NCBI RefSeq assembly: GCF_009932475.1
Contig: NZ_BJOV01000005.1
Coordinates: 1,550,001-1,614,000, forward strand
Direction of reading: 5' to 3'
Length of the DNA: 64,000 nucleotides
Source: Gordonia spumicola
GTDB taxonomy: Bacteria; Actinomycetota; Actinomycetes; Mycobacteriales; Mycobacteriaceae
In this document: one piece after another, positions 50,529 to 59,604 of the stretch
Layout: each line of letters starts with the position of its first letter
Position numbering within the stretch: the stretch's first letter is position 1
Position numbers and translations under genes: made by a program
The notes under the pieces: model-generated
Told to the model about the DNA's origin: nothing
The model's input: only the letters and a program-made list of their open reading frames with translations
Databases searched by the model: none

Positions 50529-50534
50529 TATTGT
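50529..50534 (+). promoter_or_regulatory. -10 element of bioQ, likely leaderless
   Basis: TATTGT ends at 50534, placing +1 at 50541-50542, the first base of the GTG start. No Shine-Dalgarno sequence is present, consistent with a leaderless mRNA. Confidence 0.6.
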
Positions 50535-50541
50535 TGCTCTC

Positions 50542-51105
50542 GTGAGCAACACCCGGGCCGACGTCCTCGCCGCAGCGCGCGCCATTCTCGCCGAGCACAG
50601 CCTCGCCGACCTGACGATGCGCCGCCTCGCGACCGACCTCGGGGTGCGCCCCAACGCGTTGTACTGGCACTTCCCCAACAAGCAGTCGATGTTGGCCGCA
50701 CTCGCCGACGACATCCTCTCGACCGTGGCGGCCCCGGCCGCGGGCGATCTCCCCGACCGGATCCGGGCGGTCGCGATCGCCATGCGACAGGCGCTCCTGT
50801 CGGTCCCCGACAGCGCCGAGATCGTGTCGTCCGCATGGGCGTCCGGACTGGCCGCCCGCGACACGGTGAACGTCGTCGTCGACGTCGCCGCCCGCGGCGG
50901 ACTCGGGCCGGAAACGTCGGCCGGAGTGGCGACCGCGGTGTGTCAGCTGACCATCGGGCTCACCATCGAAGAACAGACCCGCACCCAGATGGAACGCCTC
51001 GGCGTCATCGAACCGTCCGGACGCGACTTCGACGCCGAGTTCGCGTCCGGCTTGTCGGTGATCGTCGCGGGAGCCGCCGCCGGAGCGAACCCGCCGCCCG
51101 ACTGA
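50542..51105 (+). CDS. bioQ: TetR-family repressor, BioQ-like regulator of biotin genes
   Basis: 187 residues. N-terminal helix-turn-helix: RADVLAAARAILAEHSLADL, then TMRRLATDLGVRPNALYWHF and PNKQSMLAALAD, a TetR signature. The C-terminal ligand domain is Ala/Val-rich with no membrane segment. Divergent position from bioA and the two palindromes between them match BioQ of corynebacteria and mycobacteria, which represses bio genes and itself. Ligand sensing probably goes through biotin-protein ligase products elsewhere; not visible here. Confidence 0.82.
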   Translation: MSNTRADVLAAARAILAEHSLADLTMRRLATDLGVRPNALYWHFPNKQSMLAALADDILSTVAAPAAGDLPDRIRAVAIAMRQALLSVPDSAEIVSSAWASGLAARDTVNVVVDVAARGGLGPETSAGVATAVCQLTIGLTIEEQTRTQMERLGVIEPSGRDFDAEFASGLSVIVAGAAAGANPPPD

Positions 51106-51147
51106 ACTGCCCGACGCCATCGTCGGGAGAACGGCCGCTCGGACCGG

Positions 51148-51153
51148 TAACAT
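51148..51153 (+). promoter_or_regulatory. -10 element of treY, likely leaderless
   Basis: TAACAT ends at 51153 and sets +1 at 51160, exactly the GTG of treY. There is no ribosome-binding sequence before that GTG. Confidence 0.55.
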
Positions 51154-51159
51154 CGGCCC

Positions 51160-53457
51160 GTGGAACCGGTAGCGACATATCGCGTGCAGCTGACGCCCGA
51201 TTTCGCGTTCGCCGAGGTCGTCGGCATTCTCGACCATCTCGTCGATCTCGGCGTCAGCCACCTCTACCTGTCGCCGATCCTCGAAGCGATGCCCGGTTCC
51301 ACCCACGGCTACGACTGGAGTCCGCCGTGCCGCGTGTCGACCGGACTCGGCGGACTCGACGGCTACCGGCTGCTGCGTGCGCACGCCAGGGCCGTCGGCA
51401 TCGGGATCATCCTCGACATCGTGCCCAATCACGTCGGAGTGGCCGACGCCCGCCACAACCCGTGGTGGGCCGATGTCCTCCGCAACGGCGCCGACTCCGC
51501 CTACGCCCACTACTTCGACCTCGATCTCCATTTCGGCGACGGCGCGCTGTGCCTGCCGTGGCTCGACGCCGACGGTGACCTGTCGTCGCTGCGGCTCGAC
51601 GACGACGGCAACCTCGTCCTGCACGAGCGGGTGCTGTCCACCGCGGAGGGAACCTCGCACGCAGGCGACGACCCGGCCGTCGTCCTCGGCCGCCAGCGGT
51701 ACCGACTCGTCCCGTTCACCAGCATGCAGATCGGCTATCGGCGGTTCCTCGCGGTGAATGATCTCGCCGCACTCCGCCAGGAGGCCGACGACGTCTTCGA
51801 CGCGACGCACGCCTGGCTCGCCGACCTCGTCGCCGACGACCTCGTCGACGGCGTTCGCGTGGACCACCTGGACGGACTGACCGATCCCATCGGCTACTGC
51901 CGCAGGCTCAGGGCGGTGATCGGCGAGCGTCTCCTGTACGTCGAGAAGGGCCTCTCGGTCGGCGAACGACTCGACCCCGCGCTCGTCGTCGACGGCACCA
52001 CCGGCTACGACGCCCTTCGCGTCATCGAAGGCGCCTACACCGCGGCGTCCGGAACCATCGAGCTGTCCGAGACGTATCAGCGGATCACCGGCGTCAGCGG
52101 CGACGGAGACGAACTGACCGCGCGGGCGAACGACCTGCGGCACGTGACGCTCATCGATCTGTTCTCCGACCGCGTCCGGCGCACCACCGAGCTCTTCGCG
52201 GCCGCCGCACCGGACGTTCCCGTCCACAACCTGCAGCAGGCCGTGACGACCTTCATCTGCGACGACAGGCTCGCCAGACCCGACTATCCGGCACTCGTCG
52301 ACGACGTCGTCGCCGCCATCGGCCGGCTGCGTGCGGACAACCCGTCGATGTCCGGCGCGTTGGACGTCGTGGCCGACGCCTTCGTCCACCGCGACCGAGC
52401 GCCGGAGGCGATCGCACGGCTGAGCGAGGCCATCGTCGCCGTGACGGCCAAGGCCTTCGAGGACATCGGGTATCACCGCACGAGTCGGCTCGTGTCGACG
52501 AACGAACTCGGCTGCACGCCTGCCGTGCCGTCGGTGAACCGGACCGAGTTCCACACGATGTTCGCCGACCGCGACGCGCACTGGCCGCGGTCCCTCAACG
52601 CCCTGTCGACGCACGACACCAAACGGAGCGAGGACGTCCGCGCACGCATCGCGGTGATCGCGCAGACCCCGCAGCGGTGGTCGGTGCTCGTCCTGACCCT
52701 GTGGGGCGTGGTGCCGCCGCCCGACGACCGGACCGCGTACTTCCTGCTGCAGAACGTGATCGGCGTCTGGCCGCAGGGGTCGGCGCCCGACGACGAACTG
52801 CGGGAACGACTCGCGGGGTACGCGCGCAAGGTGATGCGCGAAGCGGGACGGATCTCGTCGTGGTCCACGGTCGACGAGGCCGCCGAGTCGTCGATCATCG
52901 ACTGGCTCGAGACCCTCTACGTCGGCCTGCCCGCCGACCTCATCGGAGCGTTCGTCGACGTGATCGCCGATGCCGGCCACGACGAGGCGATCGCCCGCAA
53001 GGTCCTGTCGCTCACCCTGCCGGGCGTCGGCGACCTCTACCAGGGCACCCAGTGGTGGACCGACTCCCTGACCGACCCGGACAATCGCCGACCGGTCCGG
53101 TACACCCAGCCGACCGACCATCCGAAGCTCGACGCCGTCCGCACCGCCCTCGCCGTCCGACGCCGCTCACCCGAGGCGTTCGGCTCCCGCGGCGGCTACA
53201 CCGACATCCGCACCAAGGGCGCCAACTCGACGCACGTCATCGCGTTCTCGCGAGACGTCGACGGCGAGGCGAGGGCGGTCGTCGTGGCGGTGCGTCTGGC
53301 GCACACCTTCCGCACACACGCTGCCCGCGAAGACGCCGTGGTGCCGCTCCCGCCCGGTCTGTGGCGCGACGCCGTCACCGGCCGCGATCACGAGGGCCGC
53401 GTGACGTCGGCGGAGATCCTCGGGGACGCGCCCTACGCGCTCCTCGAACTGCTCTAG
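51160..53457 (+). CDS. treY: Maltooligosyl trehalose synthase
   Basis: 765 residues, GH13. Converts the reducing end of maltooligosaccharides to a trehalosyl unit. ATYRVQLTPDFAFAEVVGIL and SHLYLSPILEAMPGSTHGYD start the barrel; conserved regions: DIVPNHVGV, GVRVDHLDGL with the nucleophile Asp, YVEKGL with the acid/base Glu, and LSTHDTKRSEDVRAR. The product needs TreZ, and TreX supplies substrate; neither is in the window, unlike mycobacteria where treZ-treY-treX are together. GTG start, no ribosome site. Confidence 0.94.
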   Translation: MEPVATYRVQLTPDFAFAEVVGILDHLVDLGVSHLYLSPILEAMPGSTHGYDWSPPCRVSTGLGGLDGYRLLRAHARAVGIGIILDIVPNHVGVADARHNPWWADVLRNGADSAYAHYFDLDLHFGDGALCLPWLDADGDLSSLRLDDDGNLVLHERVLSTAEGTSHAGDDPAVVLGRQRYRLVPFTSMQIGYRRFLAVNDLAALRQEADDVFDATHAWLADLVADDLVDGVRVDHLDGLTDPIGYCRRLRAVIGERLLYVEKGLSVGERLDPALVVDGTTGYDALRVIEGAYTAASGTIELSETYQRITGVSGDGDELTARANDLRHVTLIDLFSDRVRRTTELFAAAAPDVPVHNLQQAVTTFICDDRLARPDYPALVDDVVAAIGRLRADNPSMSGALDVVADAFVHRDRAPEAIARLSEAIVAVTAKAFEDIGYHRTSRLVSTNELGCTPAVPSVNRTEFHTMFADRDAHWPRSLNALSTHDTKRSEDVRARIAVIAQTPQRWSVLVLTLWGVVPPPDDRTAYFLLQNVIGVWPQGSAPDDELRERLAGYARKVMREAGRISSWSTVDEAAESSIIDWLETLYVGLPADLIGAFVDVIADAGHDEAIARKVLSLTLPGVGDLYQGTQWWTDSLTDPDNRRPVRYTQPTDHPKLDAVRTALAVRRRSPEAFGSRGGYTDIRTKGANSTHVIAFSRDVDGEARAVVVAVRLAHTFRTHAAREDAVVPLPPGLWRDAVTGRDHEGRVTSAEILGDAPYALLELL

Positions 53458-53469
53458 TGGCCCGACCGC

Positions 53470-54225
53470 TCAGCCCGCGGGCTGGGTGGACGGAGCCGGA
53501 GCCGGTGTCGTCGTCTGGTCGGGGGTCGACGCGGTCGGCATGCCGGGGACGATGTCGAAGTTGGAAACCAGCCAGTCGCCGTCGACGTTGTCGACGGTCA
53601 GCTGGACCAGCGCCAGGTTGGTTCCGCCGGTCGGGGCCGTGGCGCTCGTGCCCTTGAGCTCCACCGCGATCACCACGACCGCCTGGTCACTGTCGAACGA
53701 CTTCACCGACGCCGACGTCACGGTCGACGTGAAGTTCGCGACCTTCGTCTCCTGCGCGAACTTGACGGCGTCCTGCGAGTCCTTCTCGACCCGGTCGTGG
53801 AACGCGCCGGTCGTCAACGGCAGCACGGCGTCCTTCAGAGCGGTCGCCGACTGGTTCTCGCTGAAGAGCACGGTGAAGTACTTCGTCACGAAACTCGACG
53901 CCGCCGACTTCGAGTCGTCGAACGCCGCGAGGTCGCGCTTGGCCGTGTACAGCGACCACCCGCCGAAGGCGAGCGCCGCGATGACCGCGACACCGACGAG
54001 GCCCGCCGCGATCTTCTTCAACGTCCGCACCGACACGGTCAACTGCTTGTCGGCGGCCGCGGCCTTCTCCTGCGCCTCCGCCTTGGCCCGAGCCTTGGCC
54101 GCCACACCCGTCACGGGTACCGTCTCGGCCTCGACTGCCGCCTCGTCGGCCTCCAGCGCGGCCTTGTCAGGGCTCACGGTGTCGACGTCGTCGACTGTGC
54201 GGTTCTCAGATGATTCGGAGCTCAT
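53470..54225 (-). CDS. Mce-associated membrane protein
   Basis: 251 residues. An acidic head, then an Ala/Lys/Glu coiled-coil-like stretch (VAAKARAKAEAQEKAAAADK), one membrane segment at about 72-94, and an extracytoplasmic domain (AASSFVTKYFTVLFSENQSA, DWLVSNFDIVPGMP) of the fold shared by Mas/Mam proteins, ending in a Pro/Thr tail. Such proteins stabilise or assemble Mce complexes. Last gene of the mce operon, 12 bp after mceF; convergent with treY, 12 bp between stops. Confidence 0.88.
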   Translation of the reverse strand: MSSESSENRTVDDVDTVSPDKAALEADEAAVEAETVPVTGVAAKARAKAEAQEKAAAADKQLTVSVRTLKKIAAGLVGVAVIAALAFGGWSLYTAKRDLAAFDDSKSAASSFVTKYFTVLFSENQSATALKDAVLPLTTGAFHDRVEKDSQDAVKFAQETKVANFTSTVTSASVKSFDSDQAVVVIAVELKGTSATAPTGGTNLALVQLTVDNVDGDWLVSNFDIVPGMPTASTPDQTTTPAPAPSTQPAG

Positions 54226-54237
54226 GGGTCCTTCGTC

Positions 54238-55398
54238 TTATCGGTCCAGCGGAACGGTTCTCGCGTTCGGATCGTAGTTCGGCGGCGGACCGGCCGTGTC
54301 GTCGCCCTTGGGACGCGGGGCGTTCGCCGCACCGCGCGTCTGGAGCGTCGGATCGTTCGTCACGCAGTACAGGTTCTTCGGGACGGTCAGCTCCAGCACC
54401 TTCGTCGGCGGCGTCTGGGCGATCGAGTAGTTGCACGACGGGCGCGGGTAGATGGACGCGAGCACCCACCATGCCCCGTCGTGGAACATCTTCTGCGCCT
54501 GGATGCTGCCGTCACGGATCGACGGGAACAGGGTCGCCATCGTCGGCGCACGGAGGGCGCCCTGGCGGGCGATGTCGGTGAACTGTTTGACGATGTCGCT
54601 CAGCGGATCGGTGATCGTCGCCAGCGAGCCGGCCAGCGACGAGAACTGCGCAGGCCCCTGGCCGAGGAGTTCACGGAGCTCGCCGTCGGCGGCCGCGGCG
54701 GCCGACGCGACGGTGTTGAAGCCGCGGGCCAGTCGTTCCAGGTCGGGTTGGGCGTTCGCCGTCGTCTTGAAGATCGTGCCGAGGTTCTGGATCAGGCGCG
54801 TCGTCTCGGGCAACGTCCTGGCGAGGTCGGCGAAGATCACGCCGCCCGATTGGAAGATCGACCGGAGCTGATTGGGACCGCGGTCGTTGAGGGCGATCTC
54901 CAACTGCTTGAGCGTCGCCGTCAGCTTCGGCGGGTCGATCTCGCTGACGACGTCGAGCGTCGACTGCAGCATCGAGGCGAACGCGACCGTCACGTGCGTC
55001 TGGCCGACGTCGATCGTCGAACCGTCCTCGAGGAACGGGCCGTCGTCGGTGGTCGGGGTGAAGTTCACGTACTGCTCGCCCGCCGCGGACAGGCCGAGCG
55101 CCGAGACCTTCGCGTTCTTGTTGATCTTGACGTCGTCGTCGAGCCGCATGGTGACGACGACGTCTTTCGGCGTCACCTGGATCGAACGGACCGAACCGAT
55201 CTGTGAGCCTCGCAGCATCACCTTGCTCGTGTCCTGCAATCCGCCCGACTGCGGGAAGTGGACAGTCACGTCGTACGTGCCCTGCCAGGGCCGCCAGCTC
55301 AGCGAGCCGAAGGCCAGATACGCCAGTCCGAGGAGCATGACCAGGACCAACGACAGGTTGCCGACCATGATCTTGTGTTCACGAAGCCATCCCATCAT
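54238..55398 (-). CDS. mceF: Mce family protein MceF
   Basis: 386 residues. N-terminal membrane anchor at about 12-32, MCE domain (about 40-118: VTVHFPQSGGLQDTSKVMLR, GSQIGSVRSIQV, VSALGLSAAGEQYVNF), then a long helical region that would form part of the lipid-conducting needle, and a C-terminal domain with two Cys (PSCNYS, LYCVTN). Sixth subunit by position and by the NF-P-like PTTDDGPFLEDG loop. ATG at 55398; six bases separate it from mceE. Confidence 0.93.
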   Translation of the reverse strand: MMGWLREHKIMVGNLSLVLVMLLGLAYLAFGSLSWRPWQGTYDVTVHFPQSGGLQDTSKVMLRGSQIGSVRSIQVTPKDVVVTMRLDDDVKINKNAKVSALGLSAAGEQYVNFTPTTDDGPFLEDGSTIDVGQTHVTVAFASMLQSTLDVVSEIDPPKLTATLKQLEIALNDRGPNQLRSIFQSGGVIFADLARTLPETTRLIQNLGTIFKTTANAQPDLERLARGFNTVASAAAAADGELRELLGQGPAQFSSLAGSLATITDPLSDIVKQFTDIARQGALRAPTMATLFPSIRDGSIQAQKMFHDGAWWVLASIYPRPSCNYSIAQTPPTKVLELTVPKNLYCVTNDPTLQTRGAANAPRPKGDDTAGPPPNYDPNARTVPLDR

Positions 55399-55404
55399 CG
55401 CCGA

Positions 55405-56490
55405 TCACCTCCCCGCCAGTCGTGCGAGCAACCGGGCCAGCGTCTGCTGGAGTGCGTGATCGCCCTGCGTGATGTCGCTGCCCTCGGGCAGCCGCGACGC
55501 CGAGTCGAAGCCGAGGCCGGGGCTGAGCCAGAACACCTTGGCGCTCACGAGCGCGGCCGAGCCCTGCGTCGACTTGATCCACTTCGGGTTCAGCTCCGCG
55601 ACGGCGTCGGCGAGCGGACCGAAGATCGGAGCCGACTTGTCGAGCGCGACGAGCGTCTGATCGAGGTGACCGAGCAGTTCCGGCAGATCGTCGCGGCCCG
55701 TCTTCAGGAAGTCGTTGGTCGCATCGGTCACCTTGTTGGTCTTGTCCAGGGTCGACAGGATCAGGTCGATGTCGCCGTTGATCGCGTCGATCGCGCCGGG
55801 CAGCTTGTTGATCGACGCCGCCAGCTGCGTCCGGCCGTCGGCCAGCAGCTGCGTGAGGCGCGCGGTCGTCGCGAACGCGTTGTCGACCTCCGTCGAATTC
55901 CGGTTCATCTTGTCGATGGCCGTGGTGAAACCTTCGATGGCTCCGTGCAGTTCGGGCGCGTTGCCCGAGACCGCGGTCGACAGCTCGGTGAAGATCCGCT
56001 GCAAGGCGCTCACCGAGCCGCCGTCGACCAGTCCCGTCATGCTGACGAGGAGGTCTTCGACGGTCGCCGCCGCCGACGTCGGGCCGGTCAGGCTTCCGCC
56101 GTCGCGGACCATGCCCTTGGACGTGTCCTTCGGCGGGATCAATGCGACGAACACGTCGCCGAGCGGCGTCGCCTGGCGTAGTTCGGCTCCGGTGCCGACG
56201 GGGATGTCGACGTCCGTCGACACCGACATCGTGACGTCGGCCTTGTAGTTCGACGCGACGATGTCGTCGACCTGTCCGACGTCGGTGCCCGCGAGACGCA
56301 CCTTGGCCTGAACGGGCAGGTTGAGCGCGTTGTCGAAGGTGGCGTGGACGGTGATGGCGTCGCCGATGCCGCCCGGTGCGGGCAGCGGGATCTGTTCCAC
56401 CGTCAGGCCTGGAATCGACCCGCATGCGGCGAGGCTGACGGTGGTGACGAGCGCGACGGCGGTCGCGGCGACCTTCCGGTAACGGTTCAT
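55405..56490 (-). CDS. mceE: Mce family lipoprotein MceE
   Basis: 361 residues. Lipoprotein signal MNRYRKVAATAVALVTTVSL then lipobox LAAC, so anchored by lipid at the outer face of the membrane. MCE domain follows (ITVHATFDNALNLPVQAKVR, LAGTDVGQVDDIVASNYKAD) and then a helical part (TRLTQLLADGRTQLAASINK). Position five and the lipobox equal the LprK role in mycobacteria. ATGA overlap with mceD. Confidence 0.93.
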   Translation of the reverse strand: MNRYRKVAATAVALVTTVSLAACGSIPGLTVEQIPLPAPGGIGDAITVHATFDNALNLPVQAKVRLAGTDVGQVDDIVASNYKADVTMSVSTDVDIPVGTGAELRQATPLGDVFVALIPPKDTSKGMVRDGGSLTGPTSAAATVEDLLVSMTGLVDGGSVSALQRIFTELSTAVSGNAPELHGAIEGFTTAIDKMNRNSTEVDNAFATTARLTQLLADGRTQLAASINKLPGAIDAINGDIDLILSTLDKTNKVTDATNDFLKTGRDDLPELLGHLDQTLVALDKSAPIFGPLADAVAELNPKWIKSTQGSAALVSAKVFWLSPGLGFDSASRLPEGSDITQGDHALQQTLARLLARLAGR

Positions 56491-57587
56491 TTCTGCAACA
56501 GCCCCAACAGTCCGGAGTAGATGCCGAGGTCCGGGCCGAAATCGGCCAGCTGACCGGTTCGGCAGCCCTTCTTGTTCATGTTGATCGCCTCGCACAGGCG
56601 GTTCGTCATCTCGTTGTCGATGAGCGACTTGTCGAGCAGCACGGATGCGCGCCACGCGCCCTGTTCGGCCGAGATCGAGTTCGACAGGTTCTGGAACAGC
56701 AGCGGTGCGGTGTCGATGGCGTCGACGACCTCGCGGGAGAAGTCCGACAGGTTCGCGGTCACGGCGGCCATCCGGCCCGTCGAGGAGCTGATCGTGTCGG
56801 CGTTGGCCTCGAGGAACTCCGAGGTGTTCTTCAATGTCCTGTTGAGGTCGTCGAGCGTCGAGACCAGACCGACGGACTGGTCGCCGAGCATGCGCGACAC
56901 CTCCGTCATCGACGACGAGAAGCGCATCATCTTCGGGTAGTTGTCGGTGAGCGCCGAGGTCAAGGTGCTCATCGACTTCAGGATGTCGGTGATCGCGTCG
57001 CCGTTGTCGGCTCCGGTCTTCGCGGCCGACGACAGGGCGTTGAGCGCGTCGCGCAGCTTGGCTCCGTTGCCGTCGGCGATGCCCGACGTCACGTCGACCA
57101 GGTCGGCGATCGGTCCGGTGCCCGGCTTGTCTCCGGACAGGTTCCGCACCAGCGAGTCGATGGCGTCGAACAGGGTTCCGATCTCGACCGGAGACTCCGT
57201 CTTCGCGACCGTGCCGCCGTCGCCGAGCTGCGGGCCTTTCGTGTACGCCGGAGTCAGTTCGATGTGTCGGGTCGTGACGATCGACGTGTTCACGATCGCC
57301 GCCGTCACGTCCTCCGGGACGGGTACGTCGTTGTCCACCGTGAACTGGACCTTCACCCGCGTGCCCTGCGGCTCCACGTTGGTGATGCGCCCGACGGGCA
57401 TGCCGAGCACCGCGACGTCGTTGCCTTCGAAGAGGCCCGCCACGTCGTCGAAGTACGCGGTGACGGTCTTGGCCTGCCCGAGGGCCGTCGTCCAGCTTGT
57501 CGGCATCAACGAACAGCCGCTGACTCCGACGGCGACGGCGGCCGCCACGGCGATCGCGGCGAGGCCGCGACGGGGTGCACTCAGCAT
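56487..57587 (-). CDS. mceD: Mce family protein MceD, also a lipoprotein
   Basis: 366 residues. N-terminus MLSAPRRGLAAIAVAAAVAV then GVSGCSLMPTSW: a lipobox, unlike the plain anchor of M. tuberculosis Mce1D. MCE domain VTAYFDDVAGLFEGNDVAVL, GMPVGRITNVEPQG; helical tail; end LGIYSGLLGLLQK. The ATG at 57587 overlaps the mceC end by 7 bp. Order (fourth mce gene) sets the name. Confidence 0.92.
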   Translation of the reverse strand: MLSAPRRGLAAIAVAAAVAVGVSGCSLMPTSWTTALGQAKTVTAYFDDVAGLFEGNDVAVLGMPVGRITNVEPQGTRVKVQFTVDNDVPVPEDVTAAIVNTSIVTTRHIELTPAYTKGPQLGDGGTVAKTESPVEIGTLFDAIDSLVRNLSGDKPGTGPIADLVDVTSGIADGNGAKLRDALNALSSAAKTGADNGDAITDILKSMSTLTSALTDNYPKMMRFSSSMTEVSRMLGDQSVGLVSTLDDLNRTLKNTSEFLEANADTISSSTGRMAAVTANLSDFSREVVDAIDTAPLLFQNLSNSISAEQGAWRASVLLDKSLIDNEMTNRLCEAINMNKKGCRTGQLADFGPDLGIYSGLLGLLQK

Positions 57588-58573
57588 CCTTCCACCACCC
57601 TTGCGGCGCAGAGCCAGTTGTCGGGGAACAGACCCCACGGCAGGTAGCCGTTGGCGTACGGGCCGTCGCCCATGAGATTTGTCGTCAGACGCGCGGTCAC
57701 CGGCAGGACCTCCAGCAGTTTGCGCAGATTGTCACGGTTCTTCTCCAGTCCCGTGGAGATCGTGTCCAAGTTCGCCATCAGCGGTGCGAACGTTCCCGCG
57801 TTCTCCGCCGCGACCGCACGCGTCTGCTCGGTCAGCTTCGCGATGCCGTCGAGCATTCGGGTGACGAGCTGTTCGCGGGTCGCGATCTTGGTGGCGAGCT
57901 GAGCGCCCTGGCCGACGATGATCGACAGCTGGAACTGGCTGCTCTGCACCTGTTCGGTGACGGCGCGGGTGTCGGTGAGCAGCGTGTCGATCTGCGAACT
58001 GCGGTTGTTGATCACGTCCGACATCCGCGTGAGGGCCTCCAGCGTCGGACCCATGATGGCCGGCGCGCCCTTGAGCTGCGTGTTCAGCGTTCGGATCGAG
58101 TTGGCGAGTTCGTCGGCCTTGATGCCCGCGAGAACCGGCGTGCCCCGCTGAAGGGTCTGCTGCAGGTCGTACGGCACGCGGGTGATCGTGATGCGGTCGC
58201 CGGACAGCTCCTTGTCGGAGTCGCCGAGTTCGACGTCGACGTACCGCTGGCCCAGGAGCGTCGACATCTTGATCTCGGCCGACCCGTCCTGCTTGACGTT
58301 GACGTCGTCGTCGACGGCCATCGTGACCGTGACGTGGTCGCCGGCGAGCTTCGTGTCGGTGACCTCGCCGACGTCGATGCCCGCGACCCGGACCTTGTCG
58401 CCCGGCCGGATGCCGCCCGCCTGGGCGAAGTCGCCGGTGTACGTGCGCTTGCCGATGTTCGCCTGGCTGATGCCGACCGTCGCGACGAGGACGACGATGA
58501 TGCCGATGGCCCCGAGGATGCCCCACCAGAGGCGCCGGTTGCCGTTGAACGAGGACTTCAGTCGTTTCTTCAC
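57581..58573 (-). CDS. mceC: Mce family protein MceC
   Basis: 330 residues. Basic head, membrane anchor at about 17-37 (WWGILGAIGIIVVLVATVGI), MCE domain (YTGDFAQAGGIRPGDKVRVA, GIDVGEVTDTKLAGD, KMSTLLGQRYVDVELG), helical region, and a terminal Cys pair (NWLCAARVVEGC). GTG at 58573 overlaps the mceB stop by four bases; a GTG two codons earlier is possible. Confidence 0.93.
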   Translation of the reverse strand: MKKRLKSSFNGNRRLWWGILGAIGIIVVLVATVGISQANIGKRTYTGDFAQAGGIRPGDKVRVAGIDVGEVTDTKLAGDHVTVTMAVDDDVNVKQDGSAEIKMSTLLGQRYVDVELGDSDKELSGDRITITRVPYDLQQTLQRGTPVLAGIKADELANSIRTLNTQLKGAPAIMGPTLEALTRMSDVINNRSSQIDTLLTDTRAVTEQVQSSQFQLSIIVGQGAQLATKIATREQLVTRMLDGIAKLTEQTRAVAAENAGTFAPLMANLDTISTGLEKNRDNLRKLLEVLPVTARLTTNLMGDGPYANGYLPWGLFPDNWLCAARVVEGC

Positions 58574-59604
58574 TTGCACACACTCGAATGGTTGGTCCCA
58601 CCGATCTGAGTGATCAGACCGGGCGGGAACAGGACGTTGCCGATCGCGATGTCGAGCTGGCACGCGTAGATGTTCAGATACGCGCCCTGCGACATCACGA
58701 ACGGGAAGTGCCCGAGGAACACCGGCAGCTGGGTGACGAGCGAGTCGAGTTTGGCTCCGACGTTGATCAGGCTCGACGTGGCGTGCACACCGACGGCGCC
58801 GATCGACTCCAGGTCGGGGCGACTGCGCGCGAGGACGTCGCCGAAGCCCGCGGCCGTCTGACCGATCTTGGTGATCGCGGTGCCGAACGCACCCGAGTTC
58901 GAGTTCAGGTTCGCCACCAGCGTCGACGCGCTCGACAGCAGCGTCTTGACCTGATCGCCCTGCGACGCGAGTTCACGCATCACGACCGACAGGTTGGTGA
59001 TGATCGCCCCGAGGACCTGATCGCGGTCGGCCATGTCGCTCGCGACCTGGCCGATCTCGGAGATCGTCCGCGACAAGGACACTTCGTCGCCCTGGAACGC
59101 CTGGATGAGACTCTCCGACAGCGAGTTGACCTGTTCCGGGGTCAACGTGTCGAACACCGGCTGGAAGCCCGCGAGCAGGCGGGTGACGTCGAACGAGTCC
59201 TCGCCCGGCAGATGCAGCGCCGCACCCTTGGACAGCTCGGTTCCCGGCTTGTCCCCGTCGAGGTTCAGCGCGAGATACCGCAGTCCGACGAGGTTCTGGT
59301 AGCGGATGGCGGCCCGGGTGTTGTCGAAGATCTTCTGGTCGTCCTGCACTTCGAACGTGACCTTCGCCTTGCCGTCCTCCAGGCTGATGTCTTGGACGCG
59401 GCCGACACGGACGCCTGCCATGCGGACGTCGTCGCCCGATTTGAGGCCGGACGCGTCGGAGAACGTCGTCGAGAAGTCGGTGGTGCTGCCCGAGATGGAC
59501 CGCTCCAGCGTCGACCAGATGACGTAGGTCAGCAGGAGTGCGACCACCGCGAAGGCTCCGAAGCCGATCAACGGCTTGCGGATGCTCTCGGTGTTCTTGC
59601 TCAC
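58570..59604 (-). CDS. mceB: Mce family protein MceB
   Basis: 344 residues. Anchor at about 11-30 (LIGFGAFAVVALLLTYVIWS), MCE domain (FSTTFSDASGLKSGDDVRMA, GVRVGRVQDISLEDG, YQNLVGLRYLALN), helical region and a C-terminus with two Cys (IYACQLD, SSVCK). GTG start overlapping the mceA stop. Confidence 0.94.
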   Translation of the reverse strand: MSKNTESIRKPLIGFGAFAVVALLLTYVIWSTLERSISGSTTDFSTTFSDASGLKSGDDVRMAGVRVGRVQDISLEDGKAKVTFEVQDDQKIFDNTRAAIRYQNLVGLRYLALNLDGDKPGTELSKGAALHLPGEDSFDVTRLLAGFQPVFDTLTPEQVNSLSESLIQAFQGDEVSLSRTISEIGQVASDMADRDQVLGAIITNLSVVMRELASQGDQVKTLLSSASTLVANLNSNSGAFGTAITKIGQTAAGFGDVLARSRPDLESIGAVGVHATSSLINVGAKLDSLVTQLPVFLGHFPFVMSQGAYLNIYACQLDIAIGNVLFPPGLITQIGGTNHSSVCK

